Positions 53,668 through 63,230 of a DNA stretch of 64,000 nt are shown here, piece by piece. This DNA is from Undaria pinnatifida (Eukaryota; Sar; Phaeophyceae; Laminariales; Alariaceae): positions 20,570,691 through 20,634,690 of the forward strand of contig JABAKD010000023.1 in the NCBI GenBank assembly GCA_012845835.1. The letters are read 5' to 3'. The notes under the pieces are model-generated. The model was not told the origin of the DNA, ran no database searches, and worked only from the letters and a program-made list of their open reading frames with translations. Position 1 is the first letter of the stretch; every line of letters starts with the position of its first letter. A program made the position numbers and the translations under genes.

Positions 53668-54300
53668 TACCTGAGTCTTTATGCGCTAACGGCAAAAGAG
53701 GGTGCGCCCACCCTCCGTCGTAAGGGAAGCCGACATCTGACTTCCGGTTGATCTTTCCTTGACGGTGCTCAATGTTGTCGTCGGTGGTCCTCTTGACGTG
53801 CTCTACGAACTTGCGCTGGGCTTGCGACAAGCGCGAGTTGCTGCAGCCGTTGCTGCCGCTACCAGCTGCTTGTGGTGTACTACTGTCGATGTCACACGTT
53901 GATCCACTGCCTCTGCTGCTGTGGTCTGCGTGATCTCCAGCACCGCGACCTTCTCCACCATCGCCCCCTCTGCCACCACTGCCTCCAGACTGTTGATCGC
54001 CAATTCTAGCACTACAATCTTCTCCGTCCGGTACACTCGATGATGGGTGACTAGAGCTTGCGAACATTTGATCGATTCACGGTGTAGCTGCTGCTGCAGA
54101 TCGCTTATATTTCGTCCGCTGGTTCGGGCCCGCCTTCGCTGACCCCGCTTTGCTCCGGAAACCTTGAGGTCTCCCTCGTTTGGTAGCAATGACTCGATCA
54201 GGGCCCTTGTGCTTCGTCTTCAGCACTGAGTATGGGTTCGGAACAGGCGCAGGTGAGGGCACTGCCTGCACCATGGCCACACTAAACAGGAGAGCAGGGA
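53668..54300 (-). pseudogene. AT-hook/coiled-coil region, possible N-terminus of the fusion gene
   Basis: Minus-strand frames contain VIATKRGRPQGFRSKAG (an AT-hook-like RGRP core) and a basic NQRTKYKR stretch. Next is a Leu/Ile-rich helical stretch (DLQQQLHRESIK) in another frame, and then LSQAQRKFVEHVKRTTDD. The frame with the AT-hook meets an in-frame TGA at 54077. AT-hooks bind the minor groove of AT-rich DNA. The strand and position, 1.4 kb upstream of the first zinc-ribbon exon, make it a candidate 5' part of that gene, but no splice path is proven. Confidence 0.4.
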
Positions 54301-54690
54301 CACACCACCCCATCATCCTTGGTAAGCAGCTCGCTCCTACGAACGGGAGGAGGCATTGTGTGGTACGATGGGAAAATCCCATGAAGAAGAGTAGTGTAAC
54401 GTCAAGCCACAGGGGGCAAAGCCCCAGAGCCTTGTGGTGGCGCTGCAGCTCTTGACTTTGTGCTTGGGGCAGAAAGGCGAGGTCTATCGTGCAACCGGCC
54501 ACAGCGGCAGCCGACAGCGAGGCGGCGGGATACTGGTGTGCTGGCCAATCGCAACAACTTGCACTATATTAATGCATAACAAATATCCATTTTGAGTGGT
54601 GGTGGTATCCCGGATGTTTGCGTTCATACGATCTCTGATTGGTGAAATTCATCCATGCACTACATCAATAATCCCCTACCACTCGTCGTA
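54301..54690. other. Short gene-free stretch
   Basis: Continuation of the minus-strand frame to 54502 has a hydrophobic segment but no recognisable domain. Nothing else seen. Confidence 0.4.
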
Positions 54691-55067
54691 GTGCCAAAGA
54701 AGGGATGCAACCCAAACATAAACCAAGAAAAGTAACAGAAACTTGCAATGCAAACAAAAAAAAAGGCAAAAAAACTTGACACTCGAACACAAAAGAGAGG
54801 CAAAGAAAAACTAAAAATGAAAAAATGAGAAAAACGAAGATGGTGAGGCTCGAACTCGCAACTGGTGTACATACAAAGCGAACATAAAGGGAAACAACCC
54901 AAACATAAACACAAAAATGCGTAAGAGAAAACTGTAAGGAAAAAAAAAGAGAACAAAACTCGAGACTTGAACGCAAACGGGAGAAAAAAAAAAATGAAAA
55001 GAAAAAAAGCGAAAATCAAACATGGCGAAGCTCGAACTCGCAACTGGTGAATACCTGGTACAAACAA
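54690..55067 (-). mobile_element. Tandem dimer of a tRNA-promoter SINE-like unit
   Basis: Two ~183-base units (about 54705-54885 and 54888-55067) both end on the plus strand in GGCTCGAACTCGCAACTGGTG or GCTCGAACTCGCAACTGGTG. On the minus strand that gives box B (GAGTTCGAGC). Each has an A-rich body on the plus strand. Upstream on the minus strand, GGCAGTTAGATCG may serve as box A. Phe/Leu-rich minus frames are artefacts. Confidence 0.6.
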
Positions 55068-55189
55068 CTACGATCTAACTGCCAAACTACTACTGCTGTA
55101 TCTGTCTTTTTGGTCAAAAGGGAAATTTAGTTTTTTTATACGTACGGCCCTGCACTTGACATTTCGGAGCGGGAAAATTGCAAAAAGGT

Positions 55190-55385
55190 GATCATTGCGT
55201 AGGCCACCACGACACGAAGCGAGCACGACCGACGCGGACCCCGGCAGGGTCGGGAGAGTCGAGCAAGCTGAGGAACTTCCAGGAAACAGCGCGCCGAGAG
55301 GTGGACCTCAGCTCGAGTTATCTCGAAAGCAACTCAAAACCTGGTCTAACTCGAAGCCTTCCGCCGCTCTCTTGCCAGGGCCAAC
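55190..55385 (+). repeat. Module shared with 8605-8775
   Basis: It contains CGACACGAAGCGAG, CAGGGTCGGGAGAGTCGAGCA, CAGGAAACA, CCGAGAGGTGGA and CTGGTCTAA in the same order as copy 1, directly following the tRNA-like dimer, as at 8.4 kb. Confidence 0.7.
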
Positions 55386-56200
55386 ATATTTATACATGTA
55401 TTTATACCTGGTATGTATGTAGACGCTTGCCTTCTCCGGGGCTGACAATGTCGCGGTGACGAGCTCCCAATACCTGATGTCTGACAGAAGTGTTCCTGGC
55501 CGACTGAGCCGATACTTGGTTATTCGTTGTATTTGGCAAGGAATTGCTAGTGGTTAGACTAAAACAAGCCTGATGGGGGTGCGAATGACATGGACCCCAA
55601 GCCTTTCTGTCAAGGCTGTGGTATCCTTGGGATCTCCTTTCCGATACCCGGAGGGGGGCTCGCTTGGCCCGATATCTCCTACCCGCAGGATCTTTGGTAT
55701 TTGAGTGATGCGGCATCCACCCGTATACATGCTTCTTCCACGGTCCAGGATGAAAACATGCTGCCATGTCTTTCACATCGCCCCCCTCTTGGTTCGCCCC
55801 AAGCCCATCTTAGCTAGGCATGGTCTTATGGCAGCCATCTGGATGATGATTGACTAACGAAACAGCGCGTCGGTTTATCGAACGAGGGCACAACAGCTGT
55901 TATCATGTATGCACCCACTCCTTATGTTGGGTAAACACCATGCCGGCGAAGATGCGTACATGTTTGAGCTTGCATGCTGAGAGCGTATGCTGTCTTCTCC
56001 GATGTAAAACTACCTCTTTTTATTTGTTTGCTGAAAGTGCTCGTTTGGTTCATCTTTGGCCTCTCAGGACGTCCCACTTGGACACCTCCTCCTTTCGTTA
56101 CCTGCGGAACGGTCCAGCTTTTCTTTGGTTTCTTCCTTCTCGTTTTTTTTTGTAGTTGCATGAAGCTTCATCATACCAAGTCCCAACTTTGTGTCATCAT
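55386..56200. other. Gene-free stretch
   Basis: No domain recognised. One TACCTGGTA palindrome at 55405-55413. Confidence 0.45.
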
Positions 56201-56202
56201 CA

Positions 56203-56515
56203 CAGCTCAGCTCCGCTCAGCAGCGCAGCGCCGTGCGGTGCCGCGCGGCGCCGTGCTCTGCCGTTCTCTGCCGTGCGGCGCTGTACTGTGCAGCGCTGTG
56301 CCATGCTGTGCCGTGCTGCGTGTTTTGCTGTACTTCTCTTTCGTACCAGGTACATGCCATGTACTATGTTGTTGAACCACAATAAAAATGCACTCACAGC
56401 TCAGCTCAGCCCAGGTATAGCTCAGCAGCGCAGCTCATCGCCGTGCGGTGCCGCGCGGCGCCGTCCCTTGCCCTGCGGTGCTATGCCGTGCTGTGGTGAG
56501 CTTTCTTTCGAACAT
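56203..56515. repeat. GC-rich duplicated repeat (GCCGTGC words)
   Basis: A block starting CAGCTCAGCTCMGC and continuing GCCGTGCGGTGCCGCGCGGC occurs at 56203-56320 and again at 56398-56500. Both are rich in GCCGTGCTGTGC words. Ala/Arg/Cys-rich frames on all strands are artefacts. Confidence 0.65.
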
Positions 56516-56525
56516 GCAGCAGTAC

Positions 56526-56529
56526 CAGG
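56526..56529. other. Target-site duplication of TRIM B, left
   Basis: CAGG precedes the left LTR and CAGG follows the right LTR at 57470-57473. Removing the element restores GTACCAGGTAT, a copy of the frequent TACCAGGTA palindrome. Confidence 0.75.
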
Positions 56530-56797
56530 TGTAAGGTTGTTGGTGGGGACACAGAGTGCCCCCTGCAGGTCGGCCAATTGAGCAGGTCCTCGGAGAGTAC
56601 TCACTTTCTTTGCCTTCGTAGAGACGTAGCTTCTTTCGATTCGACCAGAGCCCCGGATGGCTTCTGAGATCGGAGGCACGTGCCTCCGATCTATTTCCTA
56701 ACTTTCCCGAATATAAAACGCCAACCTTATCATACGAAACCCATCCAATGATCTCAAATTCGGATAATTTCAGGCCTTTCGAGGCGGTATCTTATCA
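56530..56797 (-). repeat. TRIM B LTR (3' LTR on minus strand)
   Basis: It has a 10-base longer middle than its partner because of a palindrome, GGAGGCACGTGCCTCC, where the partner has only GAGGTGCCTTC. Confidence 0.85.
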
Positions 56798-56811
56798 CTA
56801 TTCCCCTCTGA
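56798..56811 (-). promoter_or_regulatory. TRIM B polypurine tract
   Basis: On the minus strand CAGAGGGGAATAG abuts the 3' LTR. Confidence 0.7.
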
Positions 56812-57198
56812 TGAGTCGCATATGCAGAAATATGGGAGATTCGGGGAAACACCGGGTCTACGAACTAGACCACGAGTCGAAGATGCGGCTCTTCAAAACC
56901 CACTCCCACACCTCTAACGGTCTGGCTATGGAGCCAGGAACACGCGAAGAAAAGCAGTTGAAAGAAACGCAAACCCTATAATAAGGCAAAAGTCACCCAT
57001 CAAAAACCTGCCGCGTGCCGCCGGTGTGGCGGGGGGGGGCAGAAAAGGCTCTAGAACCTGCCGCATACCGCCGGTGTGGCGGGGGGGGGCAGGAAAGGCT
57101 CTACGGCAAACCAACCACAGAAAAGGTACTATGGCGAGGCGGGCCCTCGTCGATATGGAGAGGAACACAGGCGCTAACACAAGGGAGAAGCCATGCGA

Positions 57199-57211
57199 CG
57201 ACGACGCCATT
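57199..57211 (-). promoter_or_regulatory. TRIM B primer-binding-site candidate
   Basis: CGACGACGCCATT on the plus strand is identical to 26248-26260 and equally placed beside the LTR. On the minus strand the TGG lies two bases after the LTR end. Confidence 0.7.
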
Positions 57212-57469
57212 TGTAAGGTTATTGGTGGGGACACAGTGTGCCTCCTGCAGGTCTGCCAATTGAGCAGGTCCTCGGAGAGTACTCACTTTATTTGCCTTCG
57301 TAGAGACGTAGCTTTGTTCGATTCCACCAGAGCCCCCGATGGCTTCTGAGGTGCCTTCGATCTATTTCCTAACTTTCCCGAATATAAAACGCCAACCTTA
57401 TCATACGAAACCCATCCAAAGGATCTCAAATTCGGATAATTACAGGCCTTTCGAGGCCGTATCTTAACA
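57212..57469 (-). repeat. TRIM B LTR (5' LTR on minus strand)
   Basis: Direct repeat of 56530-56797, followed by the CAGG target duplication. Confidence 0.85.
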
Positions 57470-57473
57470 CAGG

Positions 57474-58663
57474 TATCACGCGATACCAGGTACCGACTGG
57501 TATATACGTGTGTACCCGTCTTTTCGCGTTCTTCATTTGACTGCCGTCTCTTGGTCTTCTTTTTTTTTTCGGAAATTACACCTGCATTGGCGATCAGAAC
57601 GTGAAATCAACAAGCGCACAACGCAACACAGGGCAACCAGCTCTGCGCAAGTAGCTCTTAGCATTCTCAAATCGCTAGGTGCACCAGATCATGGGCCTCT
57701 TTTTTCGGCCGCCTTCACATTTAGTTGTATTCTCCCTTCCGCGAGCGTAGCGGGCGGCTTCCGCGGAGCGGAGCCCTTGCATAACACATCGATATGATAC
57801 ATCCTCGGGGTTGTTGCGTCTCTTTGTCCAAGTTTGATGTCCACTTGTTTTTCGTACTCTTCTGCCACGCGTTCGAAAGTCACTTGTTTTTCTCGCATCT
57901 GCTTGCATGTCCGACACAATGTTTCATGTCCGATATTGGCACAATGCAACGCCCGGAGCAGTACAAATCTCAAGGCGTCGCTGTTGCCAGAGAAAATCTC
58001 GCAACACACGCGTGTATGCACGCGAACAATCTATCACGTTGCTGCTGTTGCATAATATGGTACCAGCTACCATACACGAAGAATACGATCATCCTTTTCT
58101 TTCTTTAACCCCCCCTATATATTTGCTTTTGTCACCAAGTATGTGTCGAGCCGCTGCTGTTTTTGTATCATGGCCCCCCTTGCGCATCAGGACCTTCATC
58201 AGGTGTCTGGAACACCGCTGTGAATTTGCTCATGTACGTACAACCCAGGACCTGTCGCGCTGCTGCGGTTGTTGTATCGCATGACATCACGCACACTTGC
58301 GCGTAGTAGGAATTCAATCAGCGGGGTTTATTTATTGTTTGTGTTTTCTTCTGTTTGATTCCCCTTGTGTCGTTGTGTTTTTGTCGGTTATCGATCGCGC
58401 TGTCACGCTGTTGCTATCTTTGTATCACGTCCCCCTTTACCGGTCATGAGCTTCGTTCGTTGTTGTCTATCACGCTGCTGTCGTTGTTCGCGTACGTACA
58501 AGTCAGCGTATGACACGCTACTTCTGTTGATGTAGTATCTCTTTCTATTTTGTATCTACAGGTACGGGTGGGTATGATCATACTAGGAGGTATTTATTTG
58601 GCTGTCCGAGAAGGAGAATGTGCAGCATGAGCTTCAACGCCGAGTTCGGAAGAATTTCTGGAT
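57474..58663. other. Gene-free stretch
   Basis: Frames of up to 125 codons occur on both strands, but none shows a domain. One TACCAGGTA lies at 57484-57492, only 11 bases beyond the TRIM B duplication. Confidence 0.45.
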
Positions 58664-59117
58664 TAACATTTCGTCGTCGCTTTAACTCGTATATAGTTTG
58701 GGATTAATGAGGCCTCCTGCTGCGATCAGCCGGAGACTCCCACCCAGGGCTACTGCCCCCGCGTTGATTCAATCGCCGTCAACGCGGCACCTCGTCGCAG
58801 AGAGTAGTTGCTGCGGTAAAATAAACACTACAAACAAAACAGAAACCGATGTCGTTGTCCGCGTCGCTCGCGCGCAACGATGGGTGGGCGAGATGGTCTG
58901 TTTTCCCTAGTCATTACCTACTTCCTCGTGCTGCTGTCCGTCGCTAGAGGAGCAAGTGTCCTTCCGTGCCTTTCCACTTGTCCTCGCTGTACCTCCTGCA
59001 GGCTTTCTCCCAATCCGGGGATGCCCTTCATGCGTCCCCAAATTTGGTTCTGTTAATTACTGCAGTAACATTTCGTCGTCGCTTTAACTCGTATATAGTT
59101 TGGGATTAATGAGGCCT
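58664..59117 (-). repeat. Copy 2 terminal direct repeats
   Basis: Two 52-base copies starting TAACATTTCGTCGTCGC and ending GATTAATGAGGCCT appear identical. The exactness contrasts with the coding decay and suggests gene conversion or a functional constraint at insertion. Confidence 0.85.
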
Positions 59118-59284
59118 CTCTGCTGCGGCATGAGATCACACCCATCCTTGCTGTTTATCCCTTTGTCCCAGTGCCGTCTTATATCCGCGTATTATTACCT
59201 TGCCCGCGGGTCTCCTTTTTTTGTCCTTATTCTACCCAAACTTTTACCTTGGCCTCTAGTGGGTTCGCCTCTAGCGGTTCGGCT

Positions 59285-60698
59285 TCAGCTAACCCTCCGG
59301 AATGCTGTATGCGAGCGTGTAAACTGATCGGACAACGGTAGGGCGTCTGCCTCTATGAACGCCGTTTCGCGAGAACACTTCGCACCTACCGCCGCCGCGG
59401 ACGCTGTTGCACCTACGTATCTGCGTGCGACGGAGGCGGACTTCCACCCCACGTACTCCATAAGAACGTCCATGGCCGTACCGTCCATGTGGTGACTCGC
59501 CACCCCTCCCACTCGAAAGGAGTGCATCGTGTACCGCTTATCCGCCATGCCTGCCGCCCGCAAATGCGTCTGGAGGCCGGTGGCCATCTGCACTGCTGTC
59601 AGAACCCCGTCCCCCTTTCCCCCGCCCTCTAGAACGCTCGGGAACAGGAATCCTGACCCCTCGGCGAGTGACCACTGCATGGATTCCGCTGCCTATTGGT
59701 ACTCCACCATGGCTGCGACCGCGCAGATTTCGCGGCAATCTAGGTTCTTCTTTACCACGACTGCTTCGGAGGAATTCCGCAACGTACTTTCTGAACAAGA
59801 AGTTGAAGATGAATCCCTCGCCTCCCGACATCTGCAATACTTGTGACGCTACCGTTACCGACAGCTCGAAACCGCGCTTCATCGTGTGGAAGGCGACGCA
59901 GAATATCGCCACATCCCGGACCATTGCGAAGCGTTCTGCTGCGGTGGGAAGCGTTTGTGCGCGTCGGCGCATGTCGCGCACCAGCTCACGTAGCTGCACT
60001 GCCACCGATGGGGGTGCCTGTTTCACCCCCACCCCTACTCGCCGCTGTTCCTCCTGCATAAATGAAAGGTACCCACGCACTAAAGGGCTCGCTACCGGGT
60101 TGCCCCGTTCGACACAGTCCCAGTCGTCCAACTTTCCGAGCTGGTCCATCATGGCACATTTCAGCTTGGATGCGTGCCCTTTGTCTAGGGAAGCGGCGCC
60201 GTACCTCTTCTTGCAGTGCCCGCCAGGCCGGCACTCTAAGTCGACGTCCGACCCCACCCTTGGGCAACTAGCGACGTGTACCCACTTTGTACCGTTACCG
60301 TGCGAGTCTAGCCAGCATAACCATTCGAATACGTCTACGTCGGTCGCGGTCTGCCAGCCCCTTACGTTGTTCGTTCTCACCCGCACGAACCCGTCGAAGT
60401 TATCGGCGACTCGACTCTTACGCTGTTGGCTGGCCGTGCCCGCTAACGCCGCTCGTACTTCGCGGATGCGCTCGTTGAGCTTGCCGTTGTTGATGACTGC
60501 AGGTGCCCCGGTAGTCCGCGGTACCGGGGGGCCGCGGCACGCGGGTGCCCTACAGAATTGGCAGAACATGTATGTGCCGAAGTTGACTCCCTGACACATC
60601 CCGCACAGCACTCGGGGTATCCAGTCCGCCGCACGGGTAGCTCCGTACGGGAGCGCGTCCAGCGATCCGTCTGGGTACCGCTGTGAGCGCACGGGCAA
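59285..60698 (-). pseudogene. Tyrosine recombinase of copy 2, one frameshift
   Basis: The main frame (60698-59538) starts with a zinc-ribbon-like region, CGMC then CQFC about 15 residues later. It continues with DNFDGFVRVRTNNVRGW, FEWLCWLDSHGNGTKW and FCVAFHTMKRGFELS, the first catalytic Arg box. The catalytic end is in another frame (59680-59285): MHSFRVGGVASHH (HxxR at 59513-59524), EYVGWKSAS and the tyrosine of RRYVG at 59417-59419. The frame change lies between about 59680 and 59800. The zinc-ribbon ahead of a YR is not something I know as standard for DIRS enzymes. Confidence 0.82.
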
Positions 60699-60736
60699 GC
60701 GAGTGTCTTCCGGGCACTAGTCGATGTCAGTGAATG

Positions 60737-61790
60737 TTATGTATTCCGAAAGTCTACTTCTACCGCGCGCATACCGTATCTTATGAACACGTGGTCCCGC
60801 ACCCCGTCCTGGTGGTGTGGAAACCCAATTCTTCCTATCTTGGGTATTGCGAGGAAGCGCACGGTCGCGCGGTGGACCCTCGGGAACCAATGTTCCCTGA
60901 CGTCGGGAATTACGATGACGGCGCGTGCTCTGCACTCGGCCATGTGCTGCACGATATGCCCGACCATGACCGGCGGCGGGAAGCAGTAGCCGAAAGCAGC
61001 TTCCTGACCGCCCGGGTTAACGGCCACGTTGTGGCGGAACACGTCGACCCCCGCGGAACCCTCGCACTGGTACCGCGAGAAGAACGGTAGTCGCCGCTGC
61101 TCGCCAGTGCTCCCGGTCTGCCCTTGTTGGGCATTCTCGGAGGACGCCATGAGGTCGACTGTAAACTCCCCGAAAAACGCCCGAAGCTGCCGGAACGTGG
61201 TTGGTCGCAGTGGGATGATCTCGTCGCGCCCCGGTCTGGTGATGGCGTCGGCCGATGTGTTATCGGCAGTCGGCACCCATCGCAGCGACAGCCAGAAACC
61301 CTCTGCCACTTGCAGCTCGAAGAGCTTTACCAGCATCGCGTGGGTAGTGGGGTTACGCGACCGCCCTTTCTTGAACGCGTCTACCACAGAGCGGTTGTCT
61401 ACGTCCATCACGAGTTGCGCCCTGCGTAGCTCCCCCGGATGCCTCCGACAGCACTCCGCGAGTACCTCGAGCAGCGCGAACATCTCTTTGCCGTTGATGT
61501 GGCGGGGCAACCATTCGTGCGGGAAACCGCCGCCCGCTGAGAATTCCCCCCATGGCATCGATACCACGCCGCCCCATTGGTTCGACGACGCATCGGATGC
61601 GGCGACGGTGGTGGTTGACGCATAGTGCCGCGATTTGTACCACGGCCCTTCCTGTGACGTAGACGACAGGCCGAGCCATGTCGTGAGCTCGGCGGGCAGG
61701 TCGGGCTTGGTGGCAAGCTGTATCTCCCGGCCCTTCGCTCTCGCGATCGCCGCGAACATGAATTGTGCAGGGACGCTGGGTGGATGGCGA
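60737..61790 (-). CDS. RNase H and post-RNase H domain of copy 2
   Basis: Within a 455-codon frame, the part from about 61790 reads FMFAAIARAKGREIQL, VAASDASSNQWGGVV (first Asp), KEMFALLEVLAE (Glu), LVMDVDNRSVVDAF (Asp) and LRWVPTADNTSADAITRPG (last Asp). The post-RNase H domain follows without interruption (VDLMASSENAQ, LPFFSRYQCEGSAGVDVF, CFPPPVMVGHIVQH, AVIVIPDV). The upstream part of the frame (62104-61790) is out of frame with RT and is a shadow. Confidence 0.8.
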
Positions 61791-62883
61791 CGGACATGCT
61801 GACGCATTTCCCTGCGATTTTCCCCATCGCCCGGACGGTAACCGTTCCGTTCTCTAGCGCTTCCGCGATCAGGGCGTGCAGCTTCCGAAGCTTGTCTTCG
61901 GGGATTCGAAACGAGGTGGTGCTCGAATCGCATAAGGTACCGAGATACCTCTGTATTCGCGACGGTTTCAGATCGCACTTGGTGTCCGACAGGAAGTATC
62001 CACAGAAAAACGAGACGAGCATGCCTACGTGGAGAGCCTCTGCGGCGGACAGCCACTGTTCCTTGTCGGTGCGCCCGAACGTGGAGACGAAGTTTCCGTA
62101 CCACGCATCGTCGGTGTACGCGAGGACGGGGATGCCCCTCGACCGTAGGTAGGCTGCTTTGGCTTCACTGAGCGCGTGGTAGCACGCCGGACTCTCATTC
62201 CACCCGAACGGCACGATGGTGCATACTAGGTCGATGCCGTCGTACGATGCCCCGAAAAGTGGCCAGCTTTCTGGTTGCAGGCCCAGGTTGTGGAAACCCG
62301 AGCGGTCGTCCAGACTACCCATGTAGATGCCCTTTCCTGCCACTACCGCCACCTTGGCTACCGTATCCATGCTGAAGGCCACGTGGCGACAGGTCTCGTT
62401 AAGTGATCGAGCGTCGATGACGAGCCGCGGCTTCGAGGGCTCGACGGACAGCGATGGGCCCCGTACGTCTGCCCACTTGACCAGGCAACCTCTTCTCACC
62501 AGAGCTGTCACCTCTGATCGCACGAACTCGGCGTGTTCCTTCGGTATGCGGTTCGGGTACGAGGCGCCCGGGAACGCGTCTGGTCTGTACGGAGCCTCCC
62601 GCGACGTGCCTCGGTACGGTTCTGTCAGGGACTCGAACACGCTGACGCCGTGTTTGAGGTACGGAAGCAGTTTTACTCGCTGAGGGTGATTTTGCAGCAC
62701 GACCTTGTCCCAGAAGTCGCAGCTGTAGTTGAGGCGGCTCGGCACAAATCCCGCCCCGTGTACGCCCGCATCGTGCGTGGGTGCTTCCCACGGGCGCCGG
62801 CGTACGCCGCCGGCTAACGGATCTCGCAGTACGTCTGCCACAGTCGGCACATTCGCTACATTCGGCTTAATTCTCGTTCCCAC
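61780..62883 (-). CDS. Reverse transcriptase of copy 2
   Basis: Starting at 62883 (MGTRIKPNVANVPTV), the frame shows CDFWDKVVLQNHPQRVK, PRLVIDARSLNETC, MGSLDDRSGFHNLGLQPESW, VPFGWNESPACYH and YTDD at 62107-62118. The active site has Thr where copy 1 has Ile (YIDD); both aspartates are kept. After IHPASL the frame leaves the family alignment because of the 4-base deletion; residues after that (to 61408) are a frameshifted tail. It primes and copies element RNA. Confidence 0.84.
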
Positions 62884-63104
62884 CCAGCTTTGCTCCTCTG
62901 CGCTCAGCGTTGGTGGGGGTGGGAACGAAACTCCTACTTCTCGGTGCCTCCGCGTTAGGTTCGCGTGCCATACGCCGGCTGAAACCTACCGCGGTTGGTA
63001 CGGCATGAGGTACGAATGTATGTGTTATAGAAAGGATTACAGGCACGTGTTTTTCACACTGTGCGCTACTTAATACATGTGTGGAGTGTTTGAGCGAACG
63101 TAGG

Positions 63105-63230
63105 TACGGTGCGACTGTGACCAGACTAACCCGCCGAGAGTCTTGGCGGGCGTAAGGGCAATCGGTTGCAACGACACTTCGGTTGACGGTCTATCATCAA
63201 TATACATCTGTTCGTACGGTTTCTACCCAA
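63105..63230 (-). repeat. Conserved 5' block of copy 2
   Basis: This is the partner of 44085-44215. Similarity to copy 1 stops near 63230, which I take as the right edge of the element. Confidence 0.55.

Larger units (their letters stand above)
56530..57469 (-). mobile_element. TRIM B, 940-bp miniature LTR retroelement
   Basis: Direct repeats of 268 (56530-56797) and 258 (57212-57469) bases start TGTAAGG and end TTAWCA, with CAGG target duplications. On the minus strand the right repeat is the 5' LTR. It is followed by AATGGCGTCGTCG, identical to the site in TRIM A. The 3' LTR is preceded by the purine run CAGAGGGGAATAG. The 414-base interior has no reverse transcriptase. It contains two tandem ~47-base units with CCGGTGTGGCGGGGGGGGGC (57009-57105). 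A plus-strand 77-codon frame overlapping the LTR has no domain. It must be mobilised in trans. Confidence 0.87.
58664..63230 (-). mobile_element. DIRS/Ngaro-like YR retrotransposon, copy 2
   Basis: It has the same order as copy 1 on the minus strand: RT-RNase H, post-RNase H domain and YR, with two 52-base identical terminal repeats at 58664-58715 and 59066-59117 (402 bases apart). It is better preserved than copy 1: the YR runs 386 codons before one frame change, and RNase H plus the next domain are continuous. A 4-base deletion relative to copy 1 near 61775 separates RT and RNase H frames. No Gag-like frame follows at its right side. The two copies differ throughout in DNA while keeping protein motifs, so they are separate members of a family, not a recent duplication. 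Confidence 0.82.

Noticed and set aside
54660-55067. Membrane-protein-like Phe/Leu-rich minus frame
   Set aside because: Hydrophobic residues come from T-rich sequence in the SINE-like dimer; the repeat is duplicated at DNA level and has no conserved protein features.
58605-58660. 5S rRNA-like words (GAGTTCGGAAG)
   Set aside because: Only about a dozen bases resemble 5S; no surrounding structure, and it lies beside the YR-element terminus.
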